Part shown: piece after piece, positions 39,109-48,802 of the stretch
How positions within the stretch are numbered: position 1 is the stretch's first letter
How the letters are laid out: each line of letters starts with the position of its first letter
Assembly (NCBI RefSeq): GCF_024346675.1
Contig: NZ_AP024850.1
Coordinates: 1,488,001-1,552,000, forward strand
Length of the DNA stretch: 64,000 nucleotides
Direction: 5' to 3'
DNA from: Photobacterium sanguinicancri
GTDB taxonomy: Bacteria > Pseudomonadota > Gammaproteobacteria > Enterobacterales > Vibrionaceae
Notes under the pieces: generated by a model
What the model was told of the DNA's origin: nothing
Database searches by the model: none
The model's input: only the letters and a program-made list of their open reading frames with translations
Translations under genes and position numbers: made by a program

Positions 39109-42100
39109 TTAGATCTTTACAGATGCGACTGTTGGCGTGACCTCTAGCGGTTTTTTCATCACTGCGACCCGGAATACTGCGGGTACAAAGTAGAATGAAA
39201 TCATCGTTGCCAGCAAGGTTCCGCCGGCAATGGTGACGGCGAAAGGTGGCCAGAACCCCCCTCCTGCGAGAATGAGTGGCATGAAGCCGCCAACTGTCGT
39301 GATCGTTGTAGAGGTTATATGGCGCGTACAGCTCATGACCGCGTTTAGAATGGCTTCTTGGTCACCTTTTACAGCATCAGGACAAGACTTTAATTCGGCG
39401 AGAATAACTATCGCAGCATTGATAGCCAGACCCACTAAGCCCAATATCCCAATGATGACAGTAAAGCCGAATGGGTAGTTAAATAGCCATACAGAGAATA
39501 AACCTAACCCTGAGGCTAAAAAGCCGACAGTGAAAATGATCTGACTCAGTCTAAATGAATTGAATGACAGCACGACAACCATGATCAATAGCGTAATAAC
39601 CATGACTAAGTTGGATAAGAGGTTGCCTACTGATTCATCCCGTTTGGCAGACTCTCCGCCAAACTCAATCTTATACCCAGATGGAAGTGTTTGTTGGTAT
39701 GAAGCTAAGCGCTCTCTAAAATGATCTAATGCTGTTTGCGGTAATACACCTGCACGAATATAGCCTTCGATAACGTTAACGCGTTCACCATTACGGCGCG
39801 GAATAGCCCCACGACTTGGTGTCAGAGATAAATCAGCTATTGCTGATACAGGTATACCCGCTACTTCATTTCGCGATTCAACAGGCAAGCGTAAATTACT
39901 TAAATGTGTAATGTTTTCCCGGTTTTCATCGTTCACACGTACGCGAATAGGGATTGACTCAGTAGCTTCGATGATAGAACCACTGACACTGCCTGATAAT
40001 GAGGCTTGTAATAGGCTGGCGAAATCCGAAAGTGATAATCCACTTAGTTGACTTGCTTCCTCATTTACGTTTACCCACACTTTGGGTGTGCCTGGTTGTA
40101 AGGTTTCGCGGGTATGTGTGACATCTGGTGTTTGAGCCATGATCAAACGAATATCTTCCCCTATCATTTTTAAACGATCTAAATTGGCGCCGAAAACACG
40201 TACTTCTAATGGCGCATTAAATGGAGGACCTTGCTCTAATTTGCGAACGAGAATTTGCGCTTGGGGTAAGGCGTTATCGAGTTGCTGCTGCAATTGAGGG
40301 ATCAATTTATTAGCAGCGGCAAAGTCAGACATTTTCACCATGGCTTGGGCGAAGTAGGGAGCACCACGTTGTCCTGCGACTAAGTTGTAATAGAAAGAGG
40401 GGAAATTGGTGCCGACGAGCCAATTTATTTGTTCAACACTCACATGCTCAGCCATGATTTTATCGACCTGCTCTGTTACCTCAGCGGTGGCATAAATGCT
40501 TGACTGAGGCGGCATGAAGAGCTGGATTTCAAACATGTCACGATCTGATGGGGGGAAGAACTGTTCAGTGAGTTGAGTCGCACCCCAAAATCCAGTCAAA
40601 GGTACTATCATCACCAATAACGCGGTAATAAAAGGGTGTCTAACACTTAACCCAATCGATTTTCTGAACGTTTCACTGAGTTGAGGTAAATGGATACCTG
40701 TATGATACCAAGCGGATGCTTCTTGGTTGTTTGCCCCCGTATTGTCAGGTAACCAGCGTGAAGCAAAGCCCGCCACGATGGTGTGAGAAATAATATAAGA
40801 ACCGATCAATGAGAACGAAACGGTTACAGCAATCGCGCCAACAAATTCACCTGCCGGTCCTGGCATTAAAATGATAGGGGCAAACGCAAGTACCGTGGTC
40901 AGGGTAGAGCCTAACAGCGGAACCCATAAGTGACGAATGGCATTCATTGCCGATTGTATTTTTTGAACGCCTTGTTGACGATAATGTTGAATAGTATCAA
41001 CCATGACAATGGCATTATCTACCATGATGCCAAGTGCGACGATTAAACCTGTTACCGACATTTGATTAATGGGTAAACCCGTGAATTTCATCATGGTAAG
41101 GGTTAGTAGGCTTGTTAAAGGCAAAGATAACGCGACAATGATGGCTGAGCGGAAACCCAGTGTGAGTAGTAGTACAACCAGAATAATAGAAAAGCCGAGT
41201 AATAGGCTTTCTGTCAGTTCAGACAAGCGGTTTTCAGTGTAGCTTTGTTGTTCAAAGATGAGGTTTACTTTGATGTTGCTTGGTAGCTCTTGCTGATAGC
41301 TCGTTAAAAAATCACGAACACGGTTGGTCCAATTATCGACTCTCAGATGTGGCTGCATGCGTGCGGCAACAATTACAGCGGGTTGACCATGAATATAAGC
41401 GAGTTGGGCTGGTGGTGTCGCGGCTGTGCGTTTGACTTCCGCAATATCTTCCAAGCGAATGACATGCCCGTTCTCATCCACAGCGATAGGCACGCGCTTA
41501 ACGCGATCTACAGAATGTAGCGCATCAGCCACCTCAAGGGAAAAACGATTGTGCTTGTTGACCAACTCTCCTGCTGAATTTTTAGCATCAGCCCCAGCTA
41601 TCGCGTTTGAAATTGAAATAGATGAACGGCCTAATGCACTTGCGACAGCAGGATCCATGCTGACAAGAATTTCTTCATCTGGCATTCCATATTCGTCAAC
41701 AAACTCTGTACCACTAAGGTTACGAAGGCGATTGCCTAACTCGGTAGCATAACGTCGCATCGTCAACAAATCTGGGTCTGATGGCCCTTGCCAAGTGAGT
41801 GCCGTTATCGCGGTGAAAGCGTAAGCGTGATCGCTGTCTAGATCCGGTCTGGAGGAGCCGTTAGGCAGTAAAGGTTCCGCATCCGAGAGTTTATCGCGCG
41901 CACGTGACCATACTGGTTCACTATTTGTGATCTCGTCTTTTAATTCGATATTAATTACTGATATCCCAGGGCGAGAGACAGAGGTGAGATCTTTTATTTC
42001 ATCAAGTTGGCGTAAGGCGGTTTCTAGTTTTTCTGTGACTAAGGCTTCAACCCGTTCTGCTGTGGCGCCAGGGTAATGAGTAACAATACTGGCATGTCGA

Positions 42101-42216
42101 TTCTTGATGATTGGATCTTCTGCACGGGGCAAGGTATTAAGTGCAGATAGGCCACTGACAACCAATAAAGCAACGGCTAAGACTAATAATCGTGTATTAC
42201 TGATAATCCTAAACAT
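39109..42216 (-). CDS. RND-family efflux transporter permease
   Basis: Inner-membrane RND exporter, 1035 residues, with two large periplasmic loops and twelve predicted membrane helices. Helix 4 reads [18 protein letters not shown] (one Asp, the second replaced by Asn) and the helix 10 region [16 protein letters not shown] lacks the lysine found in AcrB, so the proton relay differs from AcrB and from typical HAE1 pumps. Starts [18 protein letters not shown], 3 nt after the adaptor stop, clearly cotranscribed. Likely partner of an outer-membrane channel encoded elsewhere. Substrate unknown. Confidence 0.9.
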   Translation of the reverse strand: MFRIISNTRLLVLAVALLVVSGLSALNTLPRAEDPIIKNRHASIVTHYPGATAERVEALVTEKLETALRQLDEIKDLTSVSRPGISVINIELKDEITNSEPVWSRARDKLSDAEPLLPNGSSRPDLDSDHAYAFTAITALTWQGPSDPDLLTMRRYATELGNRLRNLSGTEFVDEYGMPDEEILVSMDPAVASALGRSSISISNAIAGADAKNSAGELVNKHNRFSLEVADALHSVDRVKRVPIAVDENGHVIRLEDIAEVKRTAATPPAQLAYIHGQPAVIVAARMQPHLRVDNWTNRVRDFLTSYQQELPSNIKVNLIFEQQSYTENRLSELTESLLLGFSIILVVLLLTLGFRSAIIVALSLPLTSLLTLTMMKFTGLPINQMSVTGLIVALGIMVDNAIVMVDTIQHYRQQGVQKIQSAMNAIRHLWVPLLGSTLTTVLAFAPIILMPGPAGEFVGAIAVTVSFSLIGSYIISHTIVAGFASRWLPDNTGANNQEASAWYHTGIHLPQLSETFRKSIGLSVRHPFITALLVMIVPLTGFWGATQLTEQFFPPSDRDMFEIQLFMPPQSSIYATAEVTEQVDKIMAEHVSVEQINWLVGTNFPSFYYNLVAGQRGAPYFAQAMVKMSDFAAANKLIPQLQQQLDNALPQAQILVRKLEQGPPFNAPLEVRVFGANLDRLKMIGEDIRLIMAQTPDVTHTRETLQPGTPKVWVNVNEEASQLSGLSLSDFASLLQASLSGSVSGSIIEATESIPIRVRVNDENRENITHLSNLRLPVESRNEVAGIPVSAIADLSLTPSRGAIPRRNGERVNVIEGYIRAGVLPQTALDHFRERLASYQQTLPSGYKIEFGGESAKRDESVGNLLSNLVMVITLLIMVVVLSFNSFRLSQIIFTVGFLASGLGLFSVWLFNYPFGFTVIIGILGLVGLAINAAIVILAELKSCPDAVKGDQEAILNAVMSCTRHITSTTITTVGGFMPLILAGGGFWPPFAVTIAGGTLLATMISFYFVPAVFRVAVMKKPLEVTPTVASVKI

Positions 42217-42219
42217 GCT

Positions 42220-43371
42220 TTATGCTCCCTTATTATTGAGAGGGAGGGGAAGCTTTTTTACGATAGACACCTTTTGCCCTGGTACTAATCGGTGGAGTCC
42301 GTTAGCAACTATTTTCTCATCTGCTGCAATTGCCCCATTAATAAATGCTTGCTCGTTATTGGCAAACAAGACTTGCACACTCCGACGTTCAATGGTGTAT
42401 GCATTGTTATCTCGACGTAGAGCAAACACATTCCACACCCCGCGTACGCCATCCGTGAGTGCAGAAAGAGGCACCCAATATCCTGCATCATTGTGGTTAT
42501 CTTGAAACGCGAGATAAGCCAGTTCACCATCTATAACTTGTGCGCTTTGTGGTAGAGCGAACCGCAATTGTACTGTCCGTGAATTAATATCAACACGCGC
42601 CCCTGGGTTGAGAAGAGTGACGGGGTAACTTTCCTGTCCTACGCGAACAGTCCAATTCGATGTTTGTTGTTTCAGCTTGGCAAGTTGTTTCGCTGGTAAA
42701 CCAATATGCGCTTCTTGCTGCGTGCTAGCGAGTAATGTCAGTGTGGGAGAGCCCATAGTGACAACATCACCTTTGGAGATGTGACGAGTGCTGACAGTGC
42801 CAGTATAAGGCGCATAGATGGTCGATTTCTGTTGTTGTAATTGATTGGCTGCAAGTGATGCGCTCAATTGACGGTAGTTGGCTCGTAAGACATTTCGTTG
42901 GCTGTTTAAGCTATCTATTTCAGATTCGGCACTGAAGCCTTTTTGTTTTAATGATCGTTGGCGTTTTAAGTTAGCTTCTACAAGATCTAACTGGGCTGTT
43001 ATCTGCGCCTGTTGCGCTTTCAGTTGATCCGCTTCCGTATTCAGTAGTTGAGTATCAAGGATCACCATGGGATCACCGATCTTTACATGATCACCAACAT
43101 CAACCAGTAACTGAGCAATCTTCCCGCTTAGTTCAAACCCTAACTTTGCTTGCTGGCCTGCCTGAATGGTGCCGACATATTCACGTTGTACTTGATAATT
43201 TTCTTGAGCGATCAGCGTGATGCTGTTCACATTGATGTTTTGTTCAGCTTGCTTAGTTTCTTCTGTATCGGCTGATGAGTTGTTGCACCCAGAAAGTAAA
43301 CTAGAACCAATAATTATACTGATAGCAAGCCGTAAGTGGGGAAGTGAAAAACGGTTCGAAAAGTGTGACAT
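42220..43371 (-). CDS. RND efflux periplasmic adaptor (membrane fusion lipoprotein)
   Basis: Adaptor linking the RND pump to an outer-membrane channel. Lipoprotein signal with lipobox LLSGCN; lipoyl/barrel-sandwich halves (GFELSGKIAQLLVDVGDHVK and IYAPYTGTVSTRHISKGDVV) around a coiled-coil hairpin (LDLVEANLKRQRSLKQKGFS), then beta-barrel domain. 383 residues from ATG at 43371 behind AGGATCCGAT. First gene of the operon; the divergent TetR gene begins 127 bp away. Confidence 0.9.
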   Translation of the reverse strand: MSHFSNRFSLPHLRLAISIIIGSSLLSGCNNSSADTEETKQAEQNINVNSITLIAQENYQVQREYVGTIQAGQQAKLGFELSGKIAQLLVDVGDHVKIGDPMVILDTQLLNTEADQLKAQQAQITAQLDLVEANLKRQRSLKQKGFSAESEIDSLNSQRNVLRANYRQLSASLAANQLQQQKSTIYAPYTGTVSTRHISKGDVVTMGSPTLTLLASTQQEAHIGLPAKQLAKLKQQTSNWTVRVGQESYPVTLLNPGARVDINSRTVQLRFALPQSAQVIDGELAYLAFQDNHNDAGYWVPLSALTDGVRGVWNVFALRRDNNAYTIERRSVQVLFANNEQAFINGAIAADEKIVANGLHRLVPGQKVSIVKKLPLPLNNKGA

Positions 43372-43432
43372 ATCGGATCCTGTATCTGTCAACAACATCA
43401 AAAGAGAGTATAGTTAAAAAATATACGAATAG

Positions 43433-43449
43433 AACTGGACTGTCTAGTT
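43433..43449. promoter_or_regulatory. operator-like palindrome of the TetR regulator
   Basis: AACTGGAC-T-GTCTAGTT, 7 of 8 arm positions matching, in the 126-bp divergent gap between the RND operon and the TetR gene. Position and shape suit a TetR-family operator. Confidence 0.55.
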
Positions 43450-43497
43450 TGATTGTAACTAAAATGATAATTAAATGTTTTGGTGTGAGGCGTTGCA

Positions 43498-44097
43498 GTG
43501 ACAACACGAAGTGAACAAAAGAAACAGCAAATTTTAAAAGCGGCAGGTGCTTTGTTTTGTGAACAAGGTTATGGCGTGAGTATGGACGCGATTGCAATAA
43601 AGGCAGAGGTATCGAAGCAAACTGTTTATGCGCATTTCAAAACCAAAGATGATCTTTTTGATACCTGTATCAGGGCTAAATGTATAGATAATCAACTAGA
43701 TGGCTCTTTGCTTGAGGATTCTCGAACCATTGATATTGTATTGAAAGAGTTCGTCGTTCGTTTTCAGTCCATGCTGTTGAGTGAAGAAGCCTGTCAAACG
43801 TACAGAGCCGCGGTCAGCCAGAGTGATACCCACCCTCAATTAGCCAAAGTGTATTTACAAGCAGGGCCACAAGCAACGACGGAAATGTTAGCCGAATACT
43901 TACAAGCCCAGCATGATAAACAAGTTATTAAGCTGTCTTTACCCGCAAATGATGCGGCGATGCAGCTCTTATTAATGGCGCATGGGAAGGTGCTTTATTG
44001 GGCGTATTTAGGGCAAAGAATTGAAGATTCAGAACAACAAAATAAGATTTATCTTGAGGCCAGTGTAGATATGTTTTTGAAAGGGCATAGCCAGTAA
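43498..44097 (+). CDS. TetR-family transcriptional regulator
   Basis: A 199-residue repressor with N-terminal TetR helix-turn-helix (RSEQKKQQILKAAGALFCEQ, then VSMDAIAIKAEVSKQTVYAH) and a ligand-binding C-terminal half. GTG at 43498 behind GAGGCG. Divergent from the adaptor-RND operon, so it most likely represses the pump and is released by a pump substrate (inference from context). Confidence 0.9.
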   Translation: MTTRSEQKKQQILKAAGALFCEQGYGVSMDAIAIKAEVSKQTVYAHFKTKDDLFDTCIRAKCIDNQLDGSLLEDSRTIDIVLKEFVVRFQSMLLSEEACQTYRAAVSQSDTHPQLAKVYLQAGPQATTEMLAEYLQAQHDKQVIKLSLPANDAAMQLLLMAHGKVLYWAYLGQRIEDSEQQNKIYLEASVDMFLKGHSQ

Positions 44098-44281
44098 AAC
44101 AGAAGCGAACGCATAAAAATATCAAACATCAAATGTAATTAATTTGTTATTTATCAGTGTAAAAGACTGCTATGTTTAATGGGTGTATTTAACCATAGCA
44201 CTGACGAGTTGCGGGAACATGCTCGTTAACTCAATCCAATTTTTCGGAAAATAAAACGTTCGCTTACATTGAGAGGTCTTT

Positions 44282-45097
44282 ATGCTGGCTGTGTTGTATC
44301 GGAACCGTTCGATGAAAGTTATTTGTGCGCTGTTATGCTACATGGTGCTAAGTATATCACCGGCATTGGCCGCAAAAAGCCGTCTGCAAGAGATCATCGA
44401 TCGCGGTGTGTTACGTGTAGGAACAACAGGCGATTGGCATCCGATGACAATGCGCGATCCCGCAACTAATTTTTATAAAGGCTTTGATATTGATATCACT
44501 ACCGAATTAGCAAAGGATCTTGGCGTTACGGTTGAATATGTTTCTGCTGATTGGCGCACGCTTGTCAGCGGTGTAGTGACAGATAAATACGATATAACGG
44601 GCAGTGCATCACTGAATATGCAGCGTGCAAAAGTTGCAGGTTACAGCAAACCTTATTTCTATCTTGCTTTTGTACCTGTTGTGCATGCTGATAACGTGAG
44701 CCAGTATCGACGCTGGCAAGATTTTAATTCTAGCTATGTCAGAGTTACTGCGACGGTTGGCACAGTGCAAGCGATGATCATGAAAGAACTTTTTCCTGCC
44801 GCAGAGCATAAAACCGTGCCAGCAGGTAGTACTCCGTATGATGAATTATTATCAAAACAAGCAACCATGACCTTAACCTCGAATATAGAAGCGGCATCGC
44901 TGACTAGCCGTTATCCGAAACTCAAGGTTGCTAAAGTGTCAGGGATGCAAAGGCCCACCCCAATCGCCATGCTAGTACCAAACGATGAACAAGTATGGAT
45001 CAACTATGTGGATCATTGGATAACATTGAAGCAAACACAGGGTTTTTTTGATCGCATCGCGAAAAAATGGGGTATTGCCCATCTGGATAACCGCTAG
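44282..45097 (+). CDS. periplasmic solute-binding family 3 protein, PheC-like
   Basis: Exported SBP-bac-3 fold protein, 271 residues. Signal peptide region MKVICALLCYMVLSISPALA, then RLQEIIDRGVLRVGTTGDW with the typical GxLRVGTTGDxxP opening, GFDIDITTELAKDLGVTVEY, and a C-terminal QTQGFFDRIAKKWG. The opening resembles cyclohexadienyl dehydratase PheC, but amino-acid ABC binding is equally plausible. Start at 44282 behind GAGAGG; ATG at 44312 is an alternative giving a more usual signal. No permease or ATPase is adjacent. Confidence 0.78.
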   Translation: MLAVLYRNRSMKVICALLCYMVLSISPALAAKSRLQEIIDRGVLRVGTTGDWHPMTMRDPATNFYKGFDIDITTELAKDLGVTVEYVSADWRTLVSGVVTDKYDITGSASLNMQRAKVAGYSKPYFYLAFVPVVHADNVSQYRRWQDFNSSYVRVTATVGTVQAMIMKELFPAAEHKTVPAGSTPYDELLSKQATMTLTSNIEAASLTSRYPKLKVAKVSGMQRPTPIAMLVPNDEQVWINYVDHWITLKQTQGFFDRIAKKWGIAHLDNR

Positions 45098-45161
45098 TAA
45101 ACGTGGATATTCTTCGATATCGTGGTGGTTAATCACAGGTATCTAGAATAGGGAATTACAG

Positions 45162-45755
45162 ATGGATCTTTCAAAATATCAGGCGTTAATCTTCGATATG
45201 GATGGCACCTTGATAGACTCAATGCCTGCGCACGTTGGATCATGGGAAAAAACCTGCGAAGACTTTGATATTCCTTTTGATGCTGATTGGCTTCATAGCC
45301 TTGGTGGAATGCCTACAATAAAAACCGCGCAAGCCATTATCGATAAGTTTGGCCTGGATCAACAGCCTCAGCTACTGGCTGAAACTAAATTCCAGCATTA
45401 TGAGGCCCTTAGTCATAAAGGCGATATTATCCCCGTGACGGTTGATCTTTTAAAGATGCACCGTAAAGAGAAGAAAGTAGCCGTGGGTACGGGCTGTATG
45501 CGTCGTCATGCAAATGAACTATTAAATGTAACAGGGTTAATGCCTTTACTTGATGCGGTTGTAACGGCTAGCGATGTGACTAACCATAAACCACACCCAG
45601 AGACCTTTCTTGAAGCGGCAAAGCGTGTTGGCGTAGAGCCAAAAAATTGTGTTGTATTTGAAGATACTTTACTGGGACAAACAGCTGCACTGGCGGCTGG
45701 TATGGATTGTATTTTGATAACAAATGGCCAAATATCATCTTTTACTACGGCCTAA
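45162..45755 (+). CDS. yqaB: YqaB-like beta-phosphoglucomutase/fructose-1-phosphatase family protein
   Basis: HAD hydrolase, 197 residues. Motif I LIFDMDGTLIDSMPAHVGSW, motif II VGTGCMRRHAN, motif III HKPHPETFLEAAKRVGV, motif IV VVFEDTLLGQTAALAAGMD. The order and cap resemble E. coli YqaB, a fructose-1-phosphate and 6-phosphogluconate phosphatase. ATG at 45162 follows AGGGAA. Substrate in this organism uncertain. Confidence 0.82.
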   Translation: MDLSKYQALIFDMDGTLIDSMPAHVGSWEKTCEDFDIPFDADWLHSLGGMPTIKTAQAIIDKFGLDQQPQLLAETKFQHYEALSHKGDIIPVTVDLLKMHRKEKKVAVGTGCMRRHANELLNVTGLMPLLDAVVTASDVTNHKPHPETFLEAAKRVGVEPKNCVVFEDTLLGQTAALAAGMDCILITNGQISSFTTA

Positions 45756-45868
45756 CAATAGGGTAATGGGTGAAAATCACGCGATATCTAACCTAAGTTT
45801 CATCAACGGTTCGACATTTTTCTATTTATGATTAGAATCGAACCGTTAAGAATTCCAGATGAAATGTT

Positions 45869-46375
45869 ATGACCCGATCTACCAAACCAGAAAGTGCCAC
45901 AGAATCCTCTTCCCTGCATGAAACAAAAGTAGGCTCCTCTCGTTCGTCTCGTAAGCGGGGCAAACAAGAAGAATTTGGCATGTCAGAGACGCGTTTCTGG
46001 ATTCGTCGTTTGAGTAAAACAGGGCTACGTGCGCTCCATATAACGGGTATTGCGATGGCCAGTGCGGGTATTTTGTATCAGGTTGAGAGTTACCAGTGGC
46101 AAATGTGGTGGATATTAGCCATGGCGACTGGTGTACTTATGATGATATCTGAAATATTAAGTTCTAAATTATGGTTAATTCAGCTTAAAGGTGTGCTCAC
46201 TTTTGTTAAGTTAGGCTTACTTGCATCGTTTATTATTCTCCCTGAAAACAAGCCTGTATTATTCGCAACCATATTGATTCTGTCTGTCTTTATTGCACAT
46301 GGCCCTGCGGGACTTCGCCATTACTCAATTTGGCATCGCCGTCGCATCGATGAGAAAAAACATGTAAAAGGCTAG
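45869..46375 (+). CDS. small inner-membrane protein, unknown function
   Basis: Not recognised. 168 residues: a charged Ser/Arg/Lys-rich N-terminal tail (about 1-50, KVGSSRSSRKRGKQEE), then four hydrophobic helices between about 52 and 150 (ALHITGIAMASAGILY, WILAMATGVLMMISEIL, GVLTFVKLGLLASFIIL, FATILILSVFIAHG), ending in a basic tail. Inside-positive rule predicts both ends in the cytoplasm. Probable single-gene transcript after yqaB. Confidence 0.65.
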   Translation: MTRSTKPESATESSSLHETKVGSSRSSRKRGKQEEFGMSETRFWIRRLSKTGLRALHITGIAMASAGILYQVESYQWQMWWILAMATGVLMMISEILSSKLWLIQLKGVLTFVKLGLLASFIILPENKPVLFATILILSVFIAHGPAGLRHYSIWHRRRIDEKKHVKG

Positions 46376-46483
46376 TAAATAGGCTTTATTTGCGACTCTC
46401 TACTGCAATTATTTGTTGTGCTTGTTTAGAACTACTACACTGAAAAAGAACACAATTCTTCACCGTCGAAAAGGAGAGTGTCT

Positions 46484-46813
46484 GTGATTCGTGTATTTAG
46501 TGTGATTTTCTTTACTGTGGCAGTAACCGCTTGTAGCCAAACTGTTGATCAACAAGCTGATGATTATGTTGAAGCAAGCTACGCCTTATGTGGTGCGAAG
46601 GTAAAGGCTTTTTCTAAAAGTGATGATGGAAAAATACGAGTTATTTGTCAAAATGACAGTTATTTTGTGGTGAAGAATCAAAGTACGTTAGCGTATATGC
46701 AAGAGCTAAATGGAGCATACTGCCACGGTAAAGGGTTCACTGTATTCAGCGAACGCAAGAATTACTACACCTTCACCTGCGCGGATGACAAGAATTTTAA
46801 TATCCCTAAGTAA
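46484..46813 (+). CDS. putative lipoprotein
   Basis: Not recognised beyond a lipoprotein signal: VIRVFSVIFFTVAVTAC with lipobox VTAC, then a mature part of about 90 residues with four cysteines (YALCGAKV, VICQND, AYCHGKG, FTCADD), probably disulphide-bonded. GTG start at 46484 behind AAGGAG; an in-frame GTG lies two codons before. Envelope location predicted. Strong terminator follows. Confidence 0.7.
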   Translation: MIRVFSVIFFTVAVTACSQTVDQQADDYVEASYALCGAKVKAFSKSDDGKIRVICQNDSYFVVKNQSTLAYMQELNGAYCHGKGFTVFSERKNYYTFTCADDKNFNIPK

Positions 46814-46836
46814 CGTTTAGCTTTCTTAAGTTGCGA

Positions 46837-46876
46837 AGACACAAGACCGAAACGGCGTTTCGGTTTTTTTGTGTCT
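46837..46876 (+). terminator. lipoprotein gene terminator
   Basis: Nested hairpin: ACCGAAA/TTTCGGT with a T-run, flanked by AGACACAA/TTGTGTCT. Confidence 0.8.
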
Positions 46877-46984
46877 GAATAAAACACATAAAAAAGGCGA
46901 TTTTTCTTGCCAGCTACGTTGTAACGTAATACTGTGGTTATAACCAGTACGCAAATGATGTTTATTGGTTCACAGGAGGCGCTT

Positions 46985-47266
46985 ATGATTCAAGTAAACT
47001 TTGAACTAGCAACGCAAGCCTATGAGAAAGTGCTGAAATATCCTTATGGTGGTGACATTGAACAACATGAATATACTGCGTTAAGGGTGTTTCGCTGGGA
47101 TCTTGCGCATGCAGGTATGCCAATTAACCAAGCAATTGATTTACGATTGAAAATCGCTGGTTATCGTCCTATTACAACTAAACCCTCTCAAGCCCACCGT
47201 CCATTACCTAGCTGTATTGTTGATAAAATGAGTCGTAGCTGGAAAAATGAGCACGGCTACCGTTAA
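46985..47266 (+). CDS. conserved hypothetical protein
   Basis: Not recognised. 93 residues with a Phe/Tyr-rich helical core (FELATQAYEKVLKYPYGGD), AGMPINQAIDLRLKIAGYRP and a basic end. ATG at 46985 follows CAGGAGG at good spacing, a reason to prefer it over an upstream frame of 17 more codons. Soluble cytoplasmic. Confidence 0.7.
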   Translation: MIQVNFELATQAYEKVLKYPYGGDIEQHEYTALRVFRWDLAHAGMPINQAIDLRLKIAGYRPITTKPSQAHRPLPSCIVDKMSRSWKNEHGYR

Positions 47267-47297
47267 GATTGAAGCTATACAGTACTTACCCAATATT

Positions 47298-47332
47298 AAA
47301 AAGGGCTTGGCAAAACTGCCAAGCCCTTTTTT
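47298..47332. terminator. bidirectional terminator
   Basis: AAGGGCTTGGCA-AAAC-TGCCAAGCCCTT with T/A runs on both sides, between convergent genes. Confidence 0.85.
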
Positions 47333-47356
47333 ACGAACCATAGTATAAGGGATTTA

Positions 47357-48043
47357 TTAGATACCTAATTCATCCAGTAAGTCTTGTTCTGATTGCGATA
47401 CAGATGCTGCTGATTTCGGTTCGTTTGATGCCGTTTTCTTATTTTGCTCTTCTTCAATCAGGCTATCGGGATCGACGTCAGCATGTTGCTCAAATTCTTC
47501 AATTTGAATGAACTCAGTTTTATCCATTGCCAGTTCTAAATAGAAGATGTTGTTTTTCTGCGTCGTGAAGCTAACACGGCGAGCTTGTGGACGGTCTAGG
47601 TTAGTATCTACTGATAGCAATATTTGTTTGTTCAGCGCCAACATTTTTGGTTGGTTCTGCATAATCGAAATTTGTAGCTCACGGCGAATCTTGCTAGTGA
47701 AATCACCGATAACTTGGTTCATTAACTCACCCAGCACATTTGATACATCATCAGATGTATGCAAGATCGCTAACTCATCAGCAGGAATTCCCATTTTCAA
47801 CATGTACTCTTGGTACAATTCCAATGCTGCATGTTGCGAGAAGTTAGCAACAACTAACCCTGTAAAACCACCATCAAATAAAACAAAACAGCCAATATCT
47901 GGCTTTAAGCTTGTTTTATTAATCTTTTGAACCATTGCCGAATAGTTAATACTCGTTTCAGTTGCGGTAGATAATACACCGGAAAAGGACTGACAAAGTT
48001 TTAATAAAATGTCGTCAGTCGTGATGGTTTTAGTTTTTTTCAT
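47357..48043 (-). CDS. CheX-like (DUF3334) protein
   Basis: A 228-residue cytoplasmic protein. Its body matches the CheC/CheX phosphatase fold: GELMNQVIGDFTSKI contains the E-x-x-N catalytic signature (E106, N109) used by CheX-type CheY-phosphate phosphatases. A low-complexity acidic tail (EEEQNKKTASNEPKSAASVS) ends LLDELGI. Recognised as the DUF3334 family of marine gammaproteobacteria. Start at 48043, with TTG upstream less likely. No chemotaxis operon nearby; a REC-CheC gene lies 0.8 kb away. Confidence 0.75.
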   Translation of the reverse strand: MKKTKTITTDDILLKLCQSFSGVLSTATETSINYSAMVQKINKTSLKPDIGCFVLFDGGFTGLVVANFSQHAALELYQEYMLKMGIPADELAILHTSDDVSNVLGELMNQVIGDFTSKIRRELQISIMQNQPKMLALNKQILLSVDTNLDRPQARRVSFTTQKNNIFYLELAMDKTEFIQIEEFEQHADVDPDSLIEEEQNKKTASNEPKSAASVSQSEQDLLDELGI

Positions 48044-48086
48044 TCTATTTCTCAAACTGTTTAATTATGAATATTACAGTGAAGGT

Positions 48087-48446
48087 TTATGCAAATCGTT
48101 TTTCAAGGTAAGCGATGATATCGTTGGATTCATACATCCACTCGATGTCACTGTTTTCTTTTTCAATGCGTAGGCAAGGTACTTTTCTTGCTCCACCTTG
48201 CTCTATAAGTTCCTGTTCCCATGGTGAAACTTTTGCATCACGTGTTTCTAAAGGCAGGTTCAGGCGTTTTGCAGATCGACGGACCTTCACACAAAAAGGG
48301 CAGGCTTCAAATTGGTAAAGTGCTAATTTCTTAACCTCATTATTCACCTCTTGTTGTTTATCGGCTTCGCGAGCCAAACCTTTAGGTGAAAATACAGCAT
48401 TTAAAATTAAGATAAGACGACCTAGGATCCAGCGAACCACTTTCAT
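48087..48446 (-). CDS. glutaredoxin/GST N-terminal domain protein
   Basis: 119 residues: N-terminal hydrophobic segment (KVVRWILGRLILILNAVFSP) probably tethering it to the membrane, then a glutaredoxin/thioredoxin-fold domain with active site CPFC (LYQFEACPFCVKVRRSAKRL), cis-proline loop (GGARKVPCLRIE) and terminal YESNDIIAYLEKRF. Likely a thiol-disulphide or glutathione-dependent reductase; partner unknown. Transcribed towards the DUF3334 gene, 43 bp apart. Confidence 0.8.
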   Translation of the reverse strand: MKVVRWILGRLILILNAVFSPKGLAREADKQQEVNNEVKKLALYQFEACPFCVKVRRSAKRLNLPLETRDAKVSPWEQELIEQGGARKVPCLRIEKENSDIEWMYESNDIIAYLEKRFA

Positions 48447-48802
48447 GTTTATTTACCTGTTTGTTATGTTTTTGTGATTCTGGAGTTTATCACAATCATA
48501 TTTGAAGGTAATGAGTTCAGATGAAAACAACATCAGTTTATAGTTGATAAGCCATTTAATATATTGTATGCGGATGTTTTTTTAGCCTAAATAACTAGGC
48601 AATTGGAGCGGAGGGACTCGATAAATTCGAGGTATTGCTGTTAATGTTGAGTTAAATGTGACGTAAATATTCAGACTATAAAGGTATATTTAGTTATCTA
48701 CCTGCAATAATCGTCATAAAAACAATAATTTCATTAGCCAAAAAAATGCCACCTTCTGCCTAAAAAGACGATCAGTGTCACTTATTTAATAAAATTAGTA
48801 AC
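48447..48802. other. 356-bp divergent region
   Basis: Promoter region shared by the glutaredoxin-like and REC-CheC genes. A short CTCG/CGAG repeat is near 48617. No open frame seen. Confidence 0.4.
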
